64,000 nucleotides of DNA from positions 1,054,001 through 1,118,000 of the forward strand of contig NC_079238.1 of NCBI RefSeq assembly GCF_027921745.1, written 5' to 3'. The translations under genes and the position numbers were made by a program. This DNA comes from Schizosaccharomyces osmophilus (lineage: Eukaryota; Ascomycota; Schizosaccharomycetes; Schizosaccharomycetales; Schizosaccharomycetaceae). Of the stretch, positions 52,861 through 63,717 are shown piece by piece. The stretch's first letter is position 1. Each line of letters begins with the position of its first letter. Below the pieces are notes generated by a model. That model did not search any database, had not been told where the DNA came from, and saw nothing but the letters and a program-made list of their open reading frames with translations.

Positions 52861-54099
52861 ATGTCTAATACTGACTTGGATTGGCAATTACAAGAGCTTG
52901 AAAATGGAAGGGTAATTCCTGAAGCCAATGGTACGTGTTTTATCAACCTTTTCTCGTGGATCTCCGTTAAAAAAGTCTTCTGCAGTGACTTTTTCAACGT
53001 GGATGGTTATACATGTTTTGTCGCTTTGTTTTACTAATACGACTGACTAGTGGTCGAGCTTTGCAAGCGTGTTCGTGATATATTGATAGAGGAATCAAAT
53101 TTACAGCATATCTCTTCTCCGGTTACTATTTGCGGTGATATTCATGGTCAGCTTCACGATATGCTTGAGCTTTTCCGCATTGGTGGCTCTTGTCCAGAAA
53201 CAAAATACGTATTTTTGGGCGATTTTGTCGACAGAGGTTTCTACTCCGTGGAAACCTTCCTTTTGCTATTAACACTTAAGTGCAAGTATCCAGATTCAAT
53301 CACATTAATTCGCGGAAATCACGAATCCCGCCAAATCACTCAAGTATACGGTTTTTATGATGAATGTGTTCGCAAATATAGCTCTGCAAATGTTTGGCGT
53401 TATTGCTGCGAAGTGTTTGATTATCTTTCTTTAGGTGCTGTTATTGATGACAAAGTTTTGTGTGTGCATGGTGGACTTTCTCCGAGTATTACAAGCTTGG
53501 ATCAGGTAAGACATTATTCTTTCTTTTCTCCCCTTTCTCTTCTTTTATGATTCGTTGTACTAACATGTTTGTCCTAGATTCGACTCATTGATCGAAAGCA
53601 AGAGGTCCCCCATGAAGGCGCCATGTGCGATTTACTCTGGTCAGATCCAGAAGACATCAGTGGATGGGGTTTGTCGCCTCGAGGAGCTGGATTTCTATTT
53701 GGTTCTGATGTGGCAGAGGCTTTCAACCATGGCAATAATTTGTCATTTGTTGCCCGTGCCCACCAGTTGGTCATGGAAGGCTATAAAATTCACTTTTCCG
53801 AAAAGGATAAAGAAAATACAAGAAAATTTAATGAACAGGACTTCAGTTCCGATTCAGATCCACAATCGCCGTATGATGATACCCCCGCGCCCGGTGATAC
53901 CATTGCAATAGCACAAAAAGACATGGGTAGTGTAGTGACTGTCTGGAGTGCCCCTAACTATTGCTATCGTTGTGGAAATGTTGCTTCGATCTTGCAGCTT
54001 GGTGAAAATCAGAATCAAACATATAAGATTTTCGGAGCAGCTTCACAGGAACGAAGCGGGATTCCTACCAAGCAACCCATCGCCGATTATTTCTTATGA
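52861..54099 (+). CDS. pph3: PP2A-like serine/threonine phosphatase, PP4 catalytic subunit (Pph3)
   Basis: Exons 52861-52930, 53051-53505 and 53578-54099 give 348 residues. All metal-site motifs are present: [36 protein letters not shown], and HGGLSPSI. The C-terminus is ADYFL, as in PP2A/PP4/PP6 that are carboxymethylated. PP4 and budding yeast Pph3 are about 307 residues. The extra length is a polar insertion of roughly 45 residues (about 248-293, with [19 protein letters not shown]) just before [16 protein letters not shown]. Symbol from gene order and family. Confidence 0.9.
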
Positions 54100-54598
54100 T
54101 AAACTATACCCGGAATATTTATTTATGTTTGTGGTTATGATCAATGTTGTGTCGTTTTTCAAAATAGTATGAACTTAGTGCTCTAATATCTTTCTTTACT
54201 TCCAAAGCATTTTCTTTTTCATGATTTACAGTAATGTTTTCAAACTTTCTTTATCTTATACTCTTGGTTTTCTGCCTACATCTTGCCAAATTACCATTCC
54301 TCAAGACGTACCTACCTTTTTCTCCCTTCTGTTATTTATTTATAATTATCTACTTTCACTAGTAGCATCGTTCAAGCACTGTTCTATGCAATGTTTGCAC
54401 CTTCCGTATACTCGTAACCATAACCCATACATCTGCCATCGACCTTGGGAAAACATCTTTACGTTCCCCAAACAGGTCATTGGTCTTAGTTTCCTAGATT
54501 TTTTTGGATTTTTGAAACATCATTATTTATTAACATACTTTATTTAATGGGATGTATATTAATCTTCATGACGCGTAAATTGACGAACATTCTCTAAA
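54100..54598. other. Tandem spacer pph3-iml1
   Basis: T-rich. The frame at 54221-54547 is hydrophobic by composition and not supported. Confidence 0.5.
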
Positions 54599-57500
54599 AT
54601 GTCATGCACTTTGAACTTATGGACCCATGACTCCACATTGGCTTCTCATAGTGCTATAATAAATTACGATTTGGTACCAGGTGCTAAGTTGGGAGATGTT
54701 TTCGAAGTAAACGTTGCTCATTCAGACGAATATGGCAGCGAACATGATGACTTGAGCCCGCTTTCGAGAAGCAGAATTAGACGTACACAGGAACCCATCT
54801 ACCTTAAACCTTTCCCCTTATCAGGAGAATTAAAAAAGAAACACCCAAACTTGCAACTTTCTGTTAAGCACGAACTCAGTACACTGTTAGGGAGCCATAG
54901 TCGCGAGCCTGTATCTGTAAAGCCATGCCCCGACAAAACAATGATTGAAGCAGATCATGTCGTGATATTTTTTCGCGATCAATTCATCTCCAGAAGTGAT
55001 ATGTGGCGTCTATCGAGAACTCTTTGTGATACTTGTGTTTACCAAAAGCAACGGGTTTATTTTTTAGGGAATGTCCAGGGCGAAATAGGCTTTATTTGGA
55101 AAAATGGAAAAAAATGCAAATCTGCTTACTTTACAGAAAGCACGAGACCCATATTTCGTTCTGAAAGTGCTAAGTTTCTTATCTTTATCCAAATGAGTGA
55201 AGAGATGTGGCATTTCGAGGAAGATGGTGAATTGAATTATAATAAAGCCATAGATGGATTCCTGCCTGATTTGTTTTCTTTATGGAGAGATTTGGGTGCT
55301 CATCATCTAATATCTATAATTTTATTTACTCGTGTTGAATACGGAAATCATGGTTCAATGTGTGTCTGGCGCCCAGACAATACTGGTCTAAACCAAAGAA
55401 TGAAACAGCAGACTCAGAGTTCTGCGGATGATTCTGAAGAAGGTGGCCCATACAAAGATTTTTTCAAAGTTGTTGTAGACAACGTTTCTAGTCGAGATTG
55501 GCAGCCCACTCTTGCTAATCTTAAAGTCGAACTGGCAAAGTTCAAGGAAAATGTTTTAGTTCAGAAAACTATAAACGAGTTTGGTAATGAGGTTGATTAT
55601 GTCTGTGGCAGAATGACCGCTTCTCAAGAAGGCAACTTCCTAGAAGTCATAAACATGGCGGTTTATCAATTTCAGTCTGACTACATCGATCGAGATTTAT
55701 CGAGAACTGGTACTAGTATTATTATAGTAACACCTGGAAGCGGCTTATTTGAAGTTGACGAGAAGATGTTGCACTTGACGTCTAAGAGTCTTTTAAATAC
55801 AGTCGTCGGCATGGATATTGTCTCTCTAGGCAAAGTTCCTCTGTACCTGACGCCTGTGCTTCGTTATAAAAACCCTAGCAAGAGTACGAAAAAATATCAG
55901 CTTCTAGTACCAAAATTTTCCGAATCATTACCAGGATCTACTGGTGACATTCCAGAATCGTTTACTTCTTCCGTTTCAAATTATTCGGTTGGATCCTTCC
56001 TTAAGAATATTCGAACGAGTAGTGATTGGCTGTATACATTTCCTATAGGCTGTAATATCAGCTTCTATAGTACTACCGAAATGCGTTCATTGCGTTCACC
56101 TTGGGAGAATCTAATGCGCGAGTATCAGTTTGAACCCACTGCTAAAATGCATGAATTACAAATGATGGGTGTACTAGAGGCCGAGAGCGCCAAAATTTCG
56201 ATTCCGCTACTTCAGTCGGATCCTTCCCTAGCGGGTGGTAATGTATTTGAAGAAGAAGCTCAAGAGGAGTATGATGCTAAACAGTTTGTTAGCAATCATC
56301 TCCTTAAACCATCAGAAACAAATCGTCAACCTCTATATCGTAGTGCTACCCTTAGTCCCGGAAAAGAGTCCATTCAAGACACTAGATTTCCCAACTTGTC
56401 TTCTATTACAAGCCGGGATCATCTTCGAAATCCAAATGAAAAAGACATCGATTTCAAAAGTCGTCAAAAAGACGCATTGCGACCAAACACCATGTCAAGT
56501 TTAAGCGAGAAGCTGAGGGAATCATCAAAGAAAAATGTCAATATACCTTCATCTCGTGCCTCATCAAAGATGAAAACGCCTTCGACTAGATCAAGCTCCT
56601 TAAACCTGAAAGGTTTTCTTGTGCAACCAGCAGCTGCAACTACGTCAATAAACCCCTTGGGAACTAAAGAAGTTATATCGAAACCATTTCCTGTTGAGCT
56701 CCCTTCGGCGGAGTCTACAGCTAGAATTAATCAAAGTATGGCCTCATCCATAACTAGGCCGTCTAGCCATCTCAGGCCTAATAACCTAGAACCAGCTAAT
56801 TTATCACCGACAAAAGGTTTAACGTCCGAAAACACTTCCCACACCCCTTGGAAGATTATAGACAATCCGTTTAAGCTAAAGCAAACCACGGCGGATAACG
56901 ATCCTGTGTCCCTTAGGTGGGAACATTTATACATGAATCAGCAAGACGTTCGAAGATTCAATTGGCTTTCAATGTGTACGCCGGGGGCTCTTCCACTCAC
57001 TTTTAGTTATTTCCCTTCGCTGGAGGAACTTAACGATAATTTTGAAGAATACACCTATACAGTTGGAATTGATCCTGAAATCACTGATATGAACCAGCAG
57101 GATCTTCTGACTGAAATGATTTGTCAACGATTATCTCGAGGATATCAAATTGTCGTGAATCCTGTAACATCTATTTATTTGAATGAGCCTTCGAGCTCGG
57201 TCATTAAAGAAAATACACATAACTTTAATACATTTATGTCAACGGCTAACGAAGTCGGGAGTAACACTGTTTACCTTGCCTTAGGAGACAGTCAATTTCA
57301 TTGTCTTTCTTGTGATTCTGTTGGGTATAATATTGAAGTTAAGCGATATGTAAAAAAGGTTTCAGGGCACGGCAAGATGAAGTATGACTATTATATTTGG
57401 TCCAAGAACACGCATGATTACGTTCCATCTAGTATAACCTTTAATGCTAATGATACTGCAAACTACAATTGGAATTATGTCGATCAACTAATTAGTGGTT

Positions 57501-59023
57501 TTGAAACTTACTTACCCGATTCAGTTAAGTATTGGAGAGCAAGATTCGTATTAATTCCTACGGGCAACTTTTCTCCAAATGTTATACAAAAATTTCAAAC
57601 ATTGGAACAAGATAGTTATACGGAAGAAGAATTGAGAGTCGAAGGCGTGTATAAGTTATGTGAAATTTTACGTCGAGGAGAATTTGATCCTATGAATGAA
57701 AATTCGAAGAAGACACCGCAGGTCACTTCTGCAAATTCTCTCGGAATCAAGTTTACCACCCTATCTTTAAGAGATTACATAAATTCTGAATTGGAAGCTA
57801 TTACCAATGACTCCAACCGTAATGGAAAATCACTATTGATGCCGAATAAACACTTGACTACTGGAATAGACAACTACACGTTAGCTAAGGAAATGCAAGG
57901 GTTGAATGGTTTGAAGATAGATGATATAACTTGGCACTACCGTGTTTACGAGAACTGCTTTCTGGGGAGTGAATTTGTCTCATGGATAGTAAATACGTTT
58001 ATTGAAATAAATACCAGAGAAGAAGCTTTGAGTTTTGGCAACAAATTACTAGAAAATGGTTTAATTGAGCATATTAGGAAAAAGCACCCATTACTTGACG
58101 GACACTACGTTTATAGATTATCTTCTGAGTTTAATACAAAGCCAATGTCTACCCGTCCTTACAGGAGTTGGTTTAATCGAAAGAAAGAAAATCATTCTAA
58201 AGATTCAAATAATCAGAATTCTTTTAAAGAAGGACCTTTGAGAATTGAACTTTCAAGGCAAATTTTATTTGATGCGGACCCTGAACGGAGACACGGCCGT
58301 TCGGAGATGGTAACTTTACATTATGATCTACTTCATAACCCAAATACTTGCTTTCATCTTCGAATTGAATGGCTTTTAGCTACTGCAAGCGTCATAGAAA
58401 ACATGCTTCAATCGTGGTCCAGAATCCTTGAACGTTATGGTTTGGCTTTGGTCGAAGCACCTATTCATGAAGTTTCAGCAGTTGCAGAACTAAATCCTTT
58501 CAATCAGGTGTCGGTGATCAAACTTGGAGTTGAACCACCACCGCTTCCAGAATATGTATCTTATCCTGCCAATCATAATTACCCAAAGAAGTGGTGGTGC
58601 ATTCAGATTCTAAAATACTTCGATTTCATTCTTGATAGTGAGGAAAGCAATGTTTTTCCACAGATGGTAACAGCAGTATATTCATGGGGAAAACCAAGCT
58701 TTCGGTACGTACAATACATCCACAAGACAGGAAGTGTGTTAGTACAAATTGACGACAATCTGCAGTTCTTGTGGCTACCTAACTTACTACATAATTCCAA
58801 GGCGGGTAAAACAAACTTTAACAAAAGCAATAAAGGTCAAAATGTGTCTTTGAAAAAAACAGCTGAGGAACTCAAGCACTCCTTCAAGAATTTTTGCAAC
58901 AATTGTGAAGAGCTGAACCGCTTTTATTATACTGTTGCGAATTCTAAGGAAGACCGTCGAAGCATCGCTTCTGTATCGAGCATACTATCTGGGGACGAAA
59001 ATGACCCTAATGTATTGCACTAG
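54599..59023 (+). CDS. iml1: GATOR1/SEACIT subunit Iml1 (DEPDC5)
   Basis: GTPase-activating subunit for Gtr1 that restrains TORC1 when amino acids are scarce, at the vacuole. 1474 residues in one exon. The N-terminal domain (LNLWTHDSTLASHSAI, VYQKQRVYFLGNVQGEIG) is followed by the IML1 core (LSRTLCDTCVYQKQ, GSVLF-like ISIILFTRVEY). A Ser-rich linker lies at about 570-780. The DEP domain is at about 1100-1175 (WHYRVYENCFLGSEFVSWIV, GLIEHIRKKHPLLDGHYVYRL). The C-terminal Iml1 region includes PERRHGRSEMVTLHYD. Strong assignment. Confidence 0.96.
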   Translation: MSCTLNLWTHDSTLASHSAIINYDLVPGAKLGDVFEVNVAHSDEYGSEHDDLSPLSRSRIRRTQEPIYLKPFPLSGELKKKHPNLQLSVKHELSTLLGSHSREPVSVKPCPDKTMIEADHVVIFFRDQFISRSDMWRLSRTLCDTCVYQKQRVYFLGNVQGEIGFIWKNGKKCKSAYFTESTRPIFRSESAKFLIFIQMSEEMWHFEEDGELNYNKAIDGFLPDLFSLWRDLGAHHLISIILFTRVEYGNHGSMCVWRPDNTGLNQRMKQQTQSSADDSEEGGPYKDFFKVVVDNVSSRDWQPTLANLKVELAKFKENVLVQKTINEFGNEVDYVCGRMTASQEGNFLEVINMAVYQFQSDYIDRDLSRTGTSIIIVTPGSGLFEVDEKMLHLTSKSLLNTVVGMDIVSLGKVPLYLTPVLRYKNPSKSTKKYQLLVPKFSESLPGSTGDIPESFTSSVSNYSVGSFLKNIRTSSDWLYTFPIGCNISFYSTTEMRSLRSPWENLMREYQFEPTAKMHELQMMGVLEAESAKISIPLLQSDPSLAGGNVFEEEAQEEYDAKQFVSNHLLKPSETNRQPLYRSATLSPGKESIQDTRFPNLSSITSRDHLRNPNEKDIDFKSRQKDALRPNTMSSLSEKLRESSKKNVNIPSSRASSKMKTPSTRSSSLNLKGFLVQPAAATTSINPLGTKEVISKPFPVELPSAESTARINQSMASSITRPSSHLRPNNLEPANLSPTKGLTSENTSHTPWKIIDNPFKLKQTTADNDPVSLRWEHLYMNQQDVRRFNWLSMCTPGALPLTFSYFPSLEELNDNFEEYTYTVGIDPEITDMNQQDLLTEMICQRLSRGYQIVVNPVTSIYLNEPSSSVIKENTHNFNTFMSTANEVGSNTVYLALGDSQFHCLSCDSVGYNIEVKRYVKKVSGHGKMKYDYYIWSKNTHDYVPSSITFNANDTANYNWNYVDQLISGFETYLPDSVKYWRARFVLIPTGNFSPNVIQKFQTLEQDSYTEEELRVEGVYKLCEILRRGEFDPMNENSKKTPQVTSANSLGIKFTTLSLRDYINSELEAITNDSNRNGKSLLMPNKHLTTGIDNYTLAKEMQGLNGLKIDDITWHYRVYENCFLGSEFVSWIVNTFIEINTREEALSFGNKLLENGLIEHIRKKHPLLDGHYVYRLSSEFNTKPMSTRPYRSWFNRKKENHSKDSNNQNSFKEGPLRIELSRQILFDADPERRHGRSEMVTLHYDLLHNPNTCFHLRIEWLLATASVIENMLQSWSRILERYGLALVEAPIHEVSAVAELNPFNQVSVIKLGVEPPPLPEYVSYPANHNYPKKWWCIQILKYFDFILDSEESNVFPQMVTAVYSWGKPSFRYVQYIHKTGSVLVQIDDNLQFLWLPNLLHNSKAGKTNFNKSNKGQNVSLKKTAEELKHSFKNFCNNCEELNRFYYTVANSKEDRRSIASVSSILSGDENDPNVLH

Positions 59024-59309
59024 CTTTGGTTTGTTTTGTTTTCATGTATTTTTACAGCCGAATGTAAAGAGTTTACTAATTGGACGTTCATTCACCATGC
59101 TAATTCAAAATGGGATAACGGATAGGTAATGAAAAATCATCAAAATTATTTAACTTCGCAGCGTAAGTTCTATAATTTCATTAAGTATCATAAGTTATAG
59201 TAAGCCGTCGACTTAGTCAAGCCAAAAAAAAAATTAAAAAATAGGCTTTATAACTTCAAAATCATGGACTGTAAGATATGTTGAATAAATTACAATTAAA
59301 GCAAAAGAT

Positions 59310-62009
59310 CTAGACGTCTTTTTTATTCTCTTCCGAATAATTGAGAGGCTGGAGGATCTTCAGAGCACTGATAAGTCTGCTTGCTAAAGCTTTGGTTGAA
59401 CCATCAACTTGAATTACATGATAACCGAGTTCAACGCCAAACGTATATTTAATGGCTTTTGAAAAGGTCTTTGCTTTACCATCAGGTAAGTCTTGTAATG
59501 ACTTAGAATGGTCTTCCGGAACGCTAAGCTTTAGCAACTTATTTAGTGTATTCTCAACTTCAGAGATATCCTTAGATTCACTAGCTGTAGCATATATTTC
59601 GAACGGTTGGCTTTTGGCCATCACCAGATGCTTATTACTATGATGATAACGGAATTCGTAGGTTCCAGGTTCCCAAAATAACAATTCTCTCGAGAACACA
59701 ACTTCGCCAGAATCCTTAGCTTCCGAAACATGTGTTATGCTAGAAGTGTGTGAGTTATATCCTTTATTATCAATGGCAGACCAGCGTCCTTCACTCGGCA
59801 CTTGAGTGTGGATATCACTAACGTTATCTGACACACGATAAAGTCCAATCCAGTCATTATTTTCATGATCTAAAGGAGCGACCCACTTCACGTGGATGGG
59901 AAATCCAAGTGGAACTTTGGAACCTTCGATACCCAAATTCAATGAATAGGAAGTAGATCCATGTCTGTCAAATTGTGGGGCAAATAATTTCAATATGGCA
60001 AGCTGGGCGCTTCTACGGAGACTCGATTCCGTACCTTTCAATAGCACTTGTACTTTAGGAGGGGCAGTACTCACGAATTCTTGTAAGGCTTCAGCTGTTT
60101 GATCGAGAACCCTATCGACAGTATTACCCAATGCTTTGACATGTGTTTCGATGGATTTTGGAATCTTACTGCCGTGATCTTGAGTAGCTTGCTTAATTAA
60201 TTTCGAGATTCCTGCTTCCTTCCTTAAAGCATTGCCGTATACTTTGCGCATGTGGGGTTGTTCAACAAGACGGATGATAGCCAAGTTTGACAGCTGGGCT
60301 AAGGTAGCTAATAAGAAAATCCAAGCTGAGTTGCTAATAAGAGCAAGACCCCAATAGGCAGAGCATCCAAGAAAACGCTCAGGGTTATTAACGTATCGAT
60401 AGATACCTTGGTAAACAAGCTTGGGGGAGCGATTAGGCAGGAAAAAATCGCCATAAAACCATCCATACTGACCTAAATCCTCGTAAATAGAGATGGAAGT
60501 ATAAATGTGTAAAACTACTAAACCAAATCCCAAGGTATGACGAAGAGTTACAAGTCCGTATGTCCAGTTGTTAGGAAGATGATACAACTTCCAAGCTGCC
60601 ATACAAAAAGAAATATAAGACATGTTTAGGGTGATGTTGTAAAAACCCTTCCACTGAGACCAAGCTTGCACAACCGATTCACCATTACGAATGAAATGCC
60701 GAGACCAAGCTTTATCTCTTGACTGATAAAATAATATGAGTCCATGGAAGGCGCTGTGCAAGAAACGCCACAGAAAAGCCTGGAATAAAGCCAAGAATTG
60801 GTTATAATAAGAATTAGATGAGAGTAAACTTGACAGAATGCTATACGCCGCAATGATGATTAATGCAACATCTGATATCCTAGCTGAATTAAAATTGACA
60901 AGCCCGACAAGGTCACGAGCTGCAGGAATCTCAAACTCAGCATCTTCATCTCGCGGTGTAATACGGGAATGAGCAGACTCGCTTCCATAAGTCTTTTCTA
61001 TATGGGGATTTTCGACCACAAGAAGGAAAATAAATTGGGCGGCATGAGCAACCATACTTGCTAGTAAAACGCCGTAGCTTCCAGAAATCAAACTCATGCC
61101 ATAGTATCCAGCATAACCGATAGAGTACATAGGATGAGGGGCTAATTCAAAAACACCATTGAAAACCAGGGAGCTACGGAGAAGAAAGAAAAAGTCACCC
61201 CAATACCATGCGTAATCACGAACGACACGATGGGCATCGAGCTTTACCCAGTAATTAAAAACAATTAAGGCAATGCCTCCGAAAAAACGTAACATGTGAA
61301 AGAGAAAATTCATATTAGGCCAGCAGGTCCAAGCAAAGGCCATCAATACATATGAGCAAAAATCGCACATCAGGATAAGATCCACAAAATGACGAAAAAC
61401 TAGCCAGCTGTTGAACTCAATCGGAGATTTTTCAAAATTATATGAAGAATCCATTTTAGAGACAAGTTGGTGTTTAGTCATTTCATAAAGTTTTGGATTT
61501 TTTTCTTTGTCAAAGAAGCCAAGCTTCACAACCCATTCTACTACCTTTCGATCATTGGATTGAGAATGAAGCAGGAATCCAATACCGATATCGTAACTCA
61601 TACGCCAAAAAAAGAAGCAAGCCATCATCAAAACTCGCCGCGTGTTTCCGCGCGTAAAAAGGTACAGAATAACTTGAGAAAGGATGCTGCCGATAACGAC
61701 CCAGTCCCAAGGCGTTTTGGGAACGCGAGGATCGATGGTTTCAAGGATGCTGCGGCGATTTTCTTGCTCGTCAGGGAGTCGAAAAGTTTCACCTGATGGA
61801 GTTAAGCCATAACGCTCAAAATTAGGGTTGGAACTTTCTTCAACGTTTTCGTCCTCTTCGTCTCTGGCTAAAAACGGTTTATCATTTCCACTGAGTTTCT
61901 TTGGAGAAGAAGCAGACGAAACTGGTAAAGAGGAACCAAACTCTAAAGACGAGTTATCAAAGCTGAGAGATCCGTCGTCCAATGTTTTCTCCTTAACCAT
62001 ATTGTTCAT
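59310..62009 (-). CDS. cho2: Phosphatidylethanolamine N-methyltransferase Cho2
   Basis: First methylation step from phosphatidylethanolamine towards phosphatidylcholine, in the ER membrane. 899 residues in one exon. An acidic N-terminus precedes two PEMT-type membrane repeats, each with its CAAX-like core: SLVFNGVFELAPHPMYSIGY and PKLVYQGIYRYVNNPERFLG, followed by EN(P)HIEK and EQPHMRKVYG. The C-terminal soluble part has a lipid-binding beta fold (WIGLYRVSDN, WEPGTYEFRYHH). It is convergent with iml1 and divergent from sec9. Confidence 0.96.
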   Translation of the reverse strand: MNNMVKEKTLDDGSLSFDNSSLEFGSSLPVSSASSPKKLSGNDKPFLARDEEDENVEESSNPNFERYGLTPSGETFRLPDEQENRRSILETIDPRVPKTPWDWVVIGSILSQVILYLFTRGNTRRVLMMACFFFWRMSYDIGIGFLLHSQSNDRKVVEWVVKLGFFDKEKNPKLYEMTKHQLVSKMDSSYNFEKSPIEFNSWLVFRHFVDLILMCDFCSYVLMAFAWTCWPNMNFLFHMLRFFGGIALIVFNYWVKLDAHRVVRDYAWYWGDFFFLLRSSLVFNGVFELAPHPMYSIGYAGYYGMSLISGSYGVLLASMVAHAAQFIFLLVVENPHIEKTYGSESAHSRITPRDEDAEFEIPAARDLVGLVNFNSARISDVALIIIAAYSILSSLLSSNSYYNQFLALFQAFLWRFLHSAFHGLILFYQSRDKAWSRHFIRNGESVVQAWSQWKGFYNITLNMSYISFCMAAWKLYHLPNNWTYGLVTLRHTLGFGLVVLHIYTSISIYEDLGQYGWFYGDFFLPNRSPKLVYQGIYRYVNNPERFLGCSAYWGLALISNSAWIFLLATLAQLSNLAIIRLVEQPHMRKVYGNALRKEAGISKLIKQATQDHGSKIPKSIETHVKALGNTVDRVLDQTAEALQEFVSTAPPKVQVLLKGTESSLRRSAQLAILKLFAPQFDRHGSTSYSLNLGIEGSKVPLGFPIHVKWVAPLDHENNDWIGLYRVSDNVSDIHTQVPSEGRWSAIDNKGYNSHTSSITHVSEAKDSGEVVFSRELLFWEPGTYEFRYHHSNKHLVMAKSQPFEIYATASESKDISEVENTLNKLLKLSVPEDHSKSLQDLPDGKAKTFSKAIKYTFGVELGYHVIQVDGSTKALASRLISALKILQPLNYSEENKKDV

Positions 62010-63717
62010 GCAAATGGGAATCTATACGATGTAGGCTACTCGAAATGTTCGATTGTAACAAACAAAGATGAGCACTGATGCGATATCTATGAGCCCAAAT
62101 AATTTCTATAATTTCTACAGTATTTCCAGGAAACAAACAGATATTTAGCTTAGATAAAAGCGAATAAGAGAAAGCACAAAGAGTCTTCTTCGCTCGAAGT
62201 AAAATATATAAAAACGAGAGTTGTCCTAAAAGACAGAGAAGTACCTAAAGATAGTATTTTCTTTTTTAAATAAAACAAAACAGATTATCAGGTCCTCTGT
62301 ACTTGGATTCCTTCGTCCCTCCGGGTGAAAGACGTGGAGATGGGTGGTAAAATTGTCGCGTTGAACAAAAGAAATGTGTATAACGATAGCGATGACTCAA
62401 CAAGATAGTGCTTTCAGGTTACATGAACCCACTAATTTTAGAACGAGATGTCGGTTTTGTTTATTTTCTGCTTGTCGAACTGAATGAAAAAAGAAATGAA
62501 CGCGCCTTGAATATAATGCATCAACCTGCACAGATACGCGTTGCTAAGGCCTTTAATGAACAACAAATTGCACCACCTTTTCACAGAAACCCGAAAGAGT
62601 TCCTTTTCAGTATACAATTAATCTCATAAAGACGCTTCTTTTGTTTTTATTGTCATATGGCAATACGATGTATCGTGCAACAGGAATTTGGGATTTGTTA
62701 ACATGATTTTGAGTTTCTCTTTATATGCAATTCACATGAATCCTTTTTTTACATACTTCTTCAGATGATACAGAACATCAAAAAATACATTCAATCAAGA
62801 AACATCTAGTTACTTTAAACTGAGTTTGTCTTTTCATACAAATTATTCATTTGGTAGATAATATCACTTTGTATACATTACCACGTCTTGTATGGTATCA
62901 ATCAAAAGCTAAAACTAACTAGTAACAAAATACAAACGGAAAATATAAAAGGCATCAGAAAGATAACGCATAATTTTTAGTCAACAGAGCTTTTCAGACA
63001 AACCATGAAAAAAAGTGTTACTCATCACTTGCCTTTGGTAGAAGTAAGAAGTCTTGAAAGGGTTTATATAGAAAAAACAGAAATCGATTGCATACAGGAG
63101 TTGGTACCAAAAAAAGCTAAAGGTTTATGATTGATTTTGCGTTCTAGGTCTGTGTATTTATTTGTAACGATAAGATCCAGTTTATCAAAGTTTCATTAGC
63201 ATGCAAATTCCGTAGACGATAAATTTAGAGAGATTCATTAATTGCATTTAATTTATTCTTTGGTATATATTTATTATTAAAAAAGGAGAACTTACAGAGT
63301 TAAAATTTTTGAAGCAAAATAACGGTGTAGTTTGTTTACATTTTTTTGTGCTAAATCTCACTAAATGGATTCTATGAAGTCCGTATGCCACCAGCAGATG
63401 TGTAGATATCTTGCCTAAAACACACATCTGAAACTTCGCGGTTTGAGAAACGGTCCCATTAATTTTCGCTCAGAGGCGCCAATTGGATGCAATATTGGTT
63501 TCTTTAAATAGAAGGCGTAGGACACGCGTCAATATACAAAGCGTGCAGTTGACGGGAAACAGTTCGAGCAAGCAGAACTTTTAACTTGAATAAACGTGTG
63601 TTTAAGCATTGTCCTTTCAAAAAACAATATTTAAATATTTGCAGAAAGCAGCAAGTGCTTTTTTCGGGTTCCCGGACTCATCTTTCTATTCATTTAAAGT
63701 ATTGAGCAAGATTTACC
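62010..63717. other. Divergent spacer cho2-sec9
   Basis: 1.7 kb with no recognised gene. Short frames at 62341-62409 and 62415-62629 do not form a model. A FLEX-like GTAAACAAACT on the minus strand lies at about 63329-63339. Confidence 0.45.
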
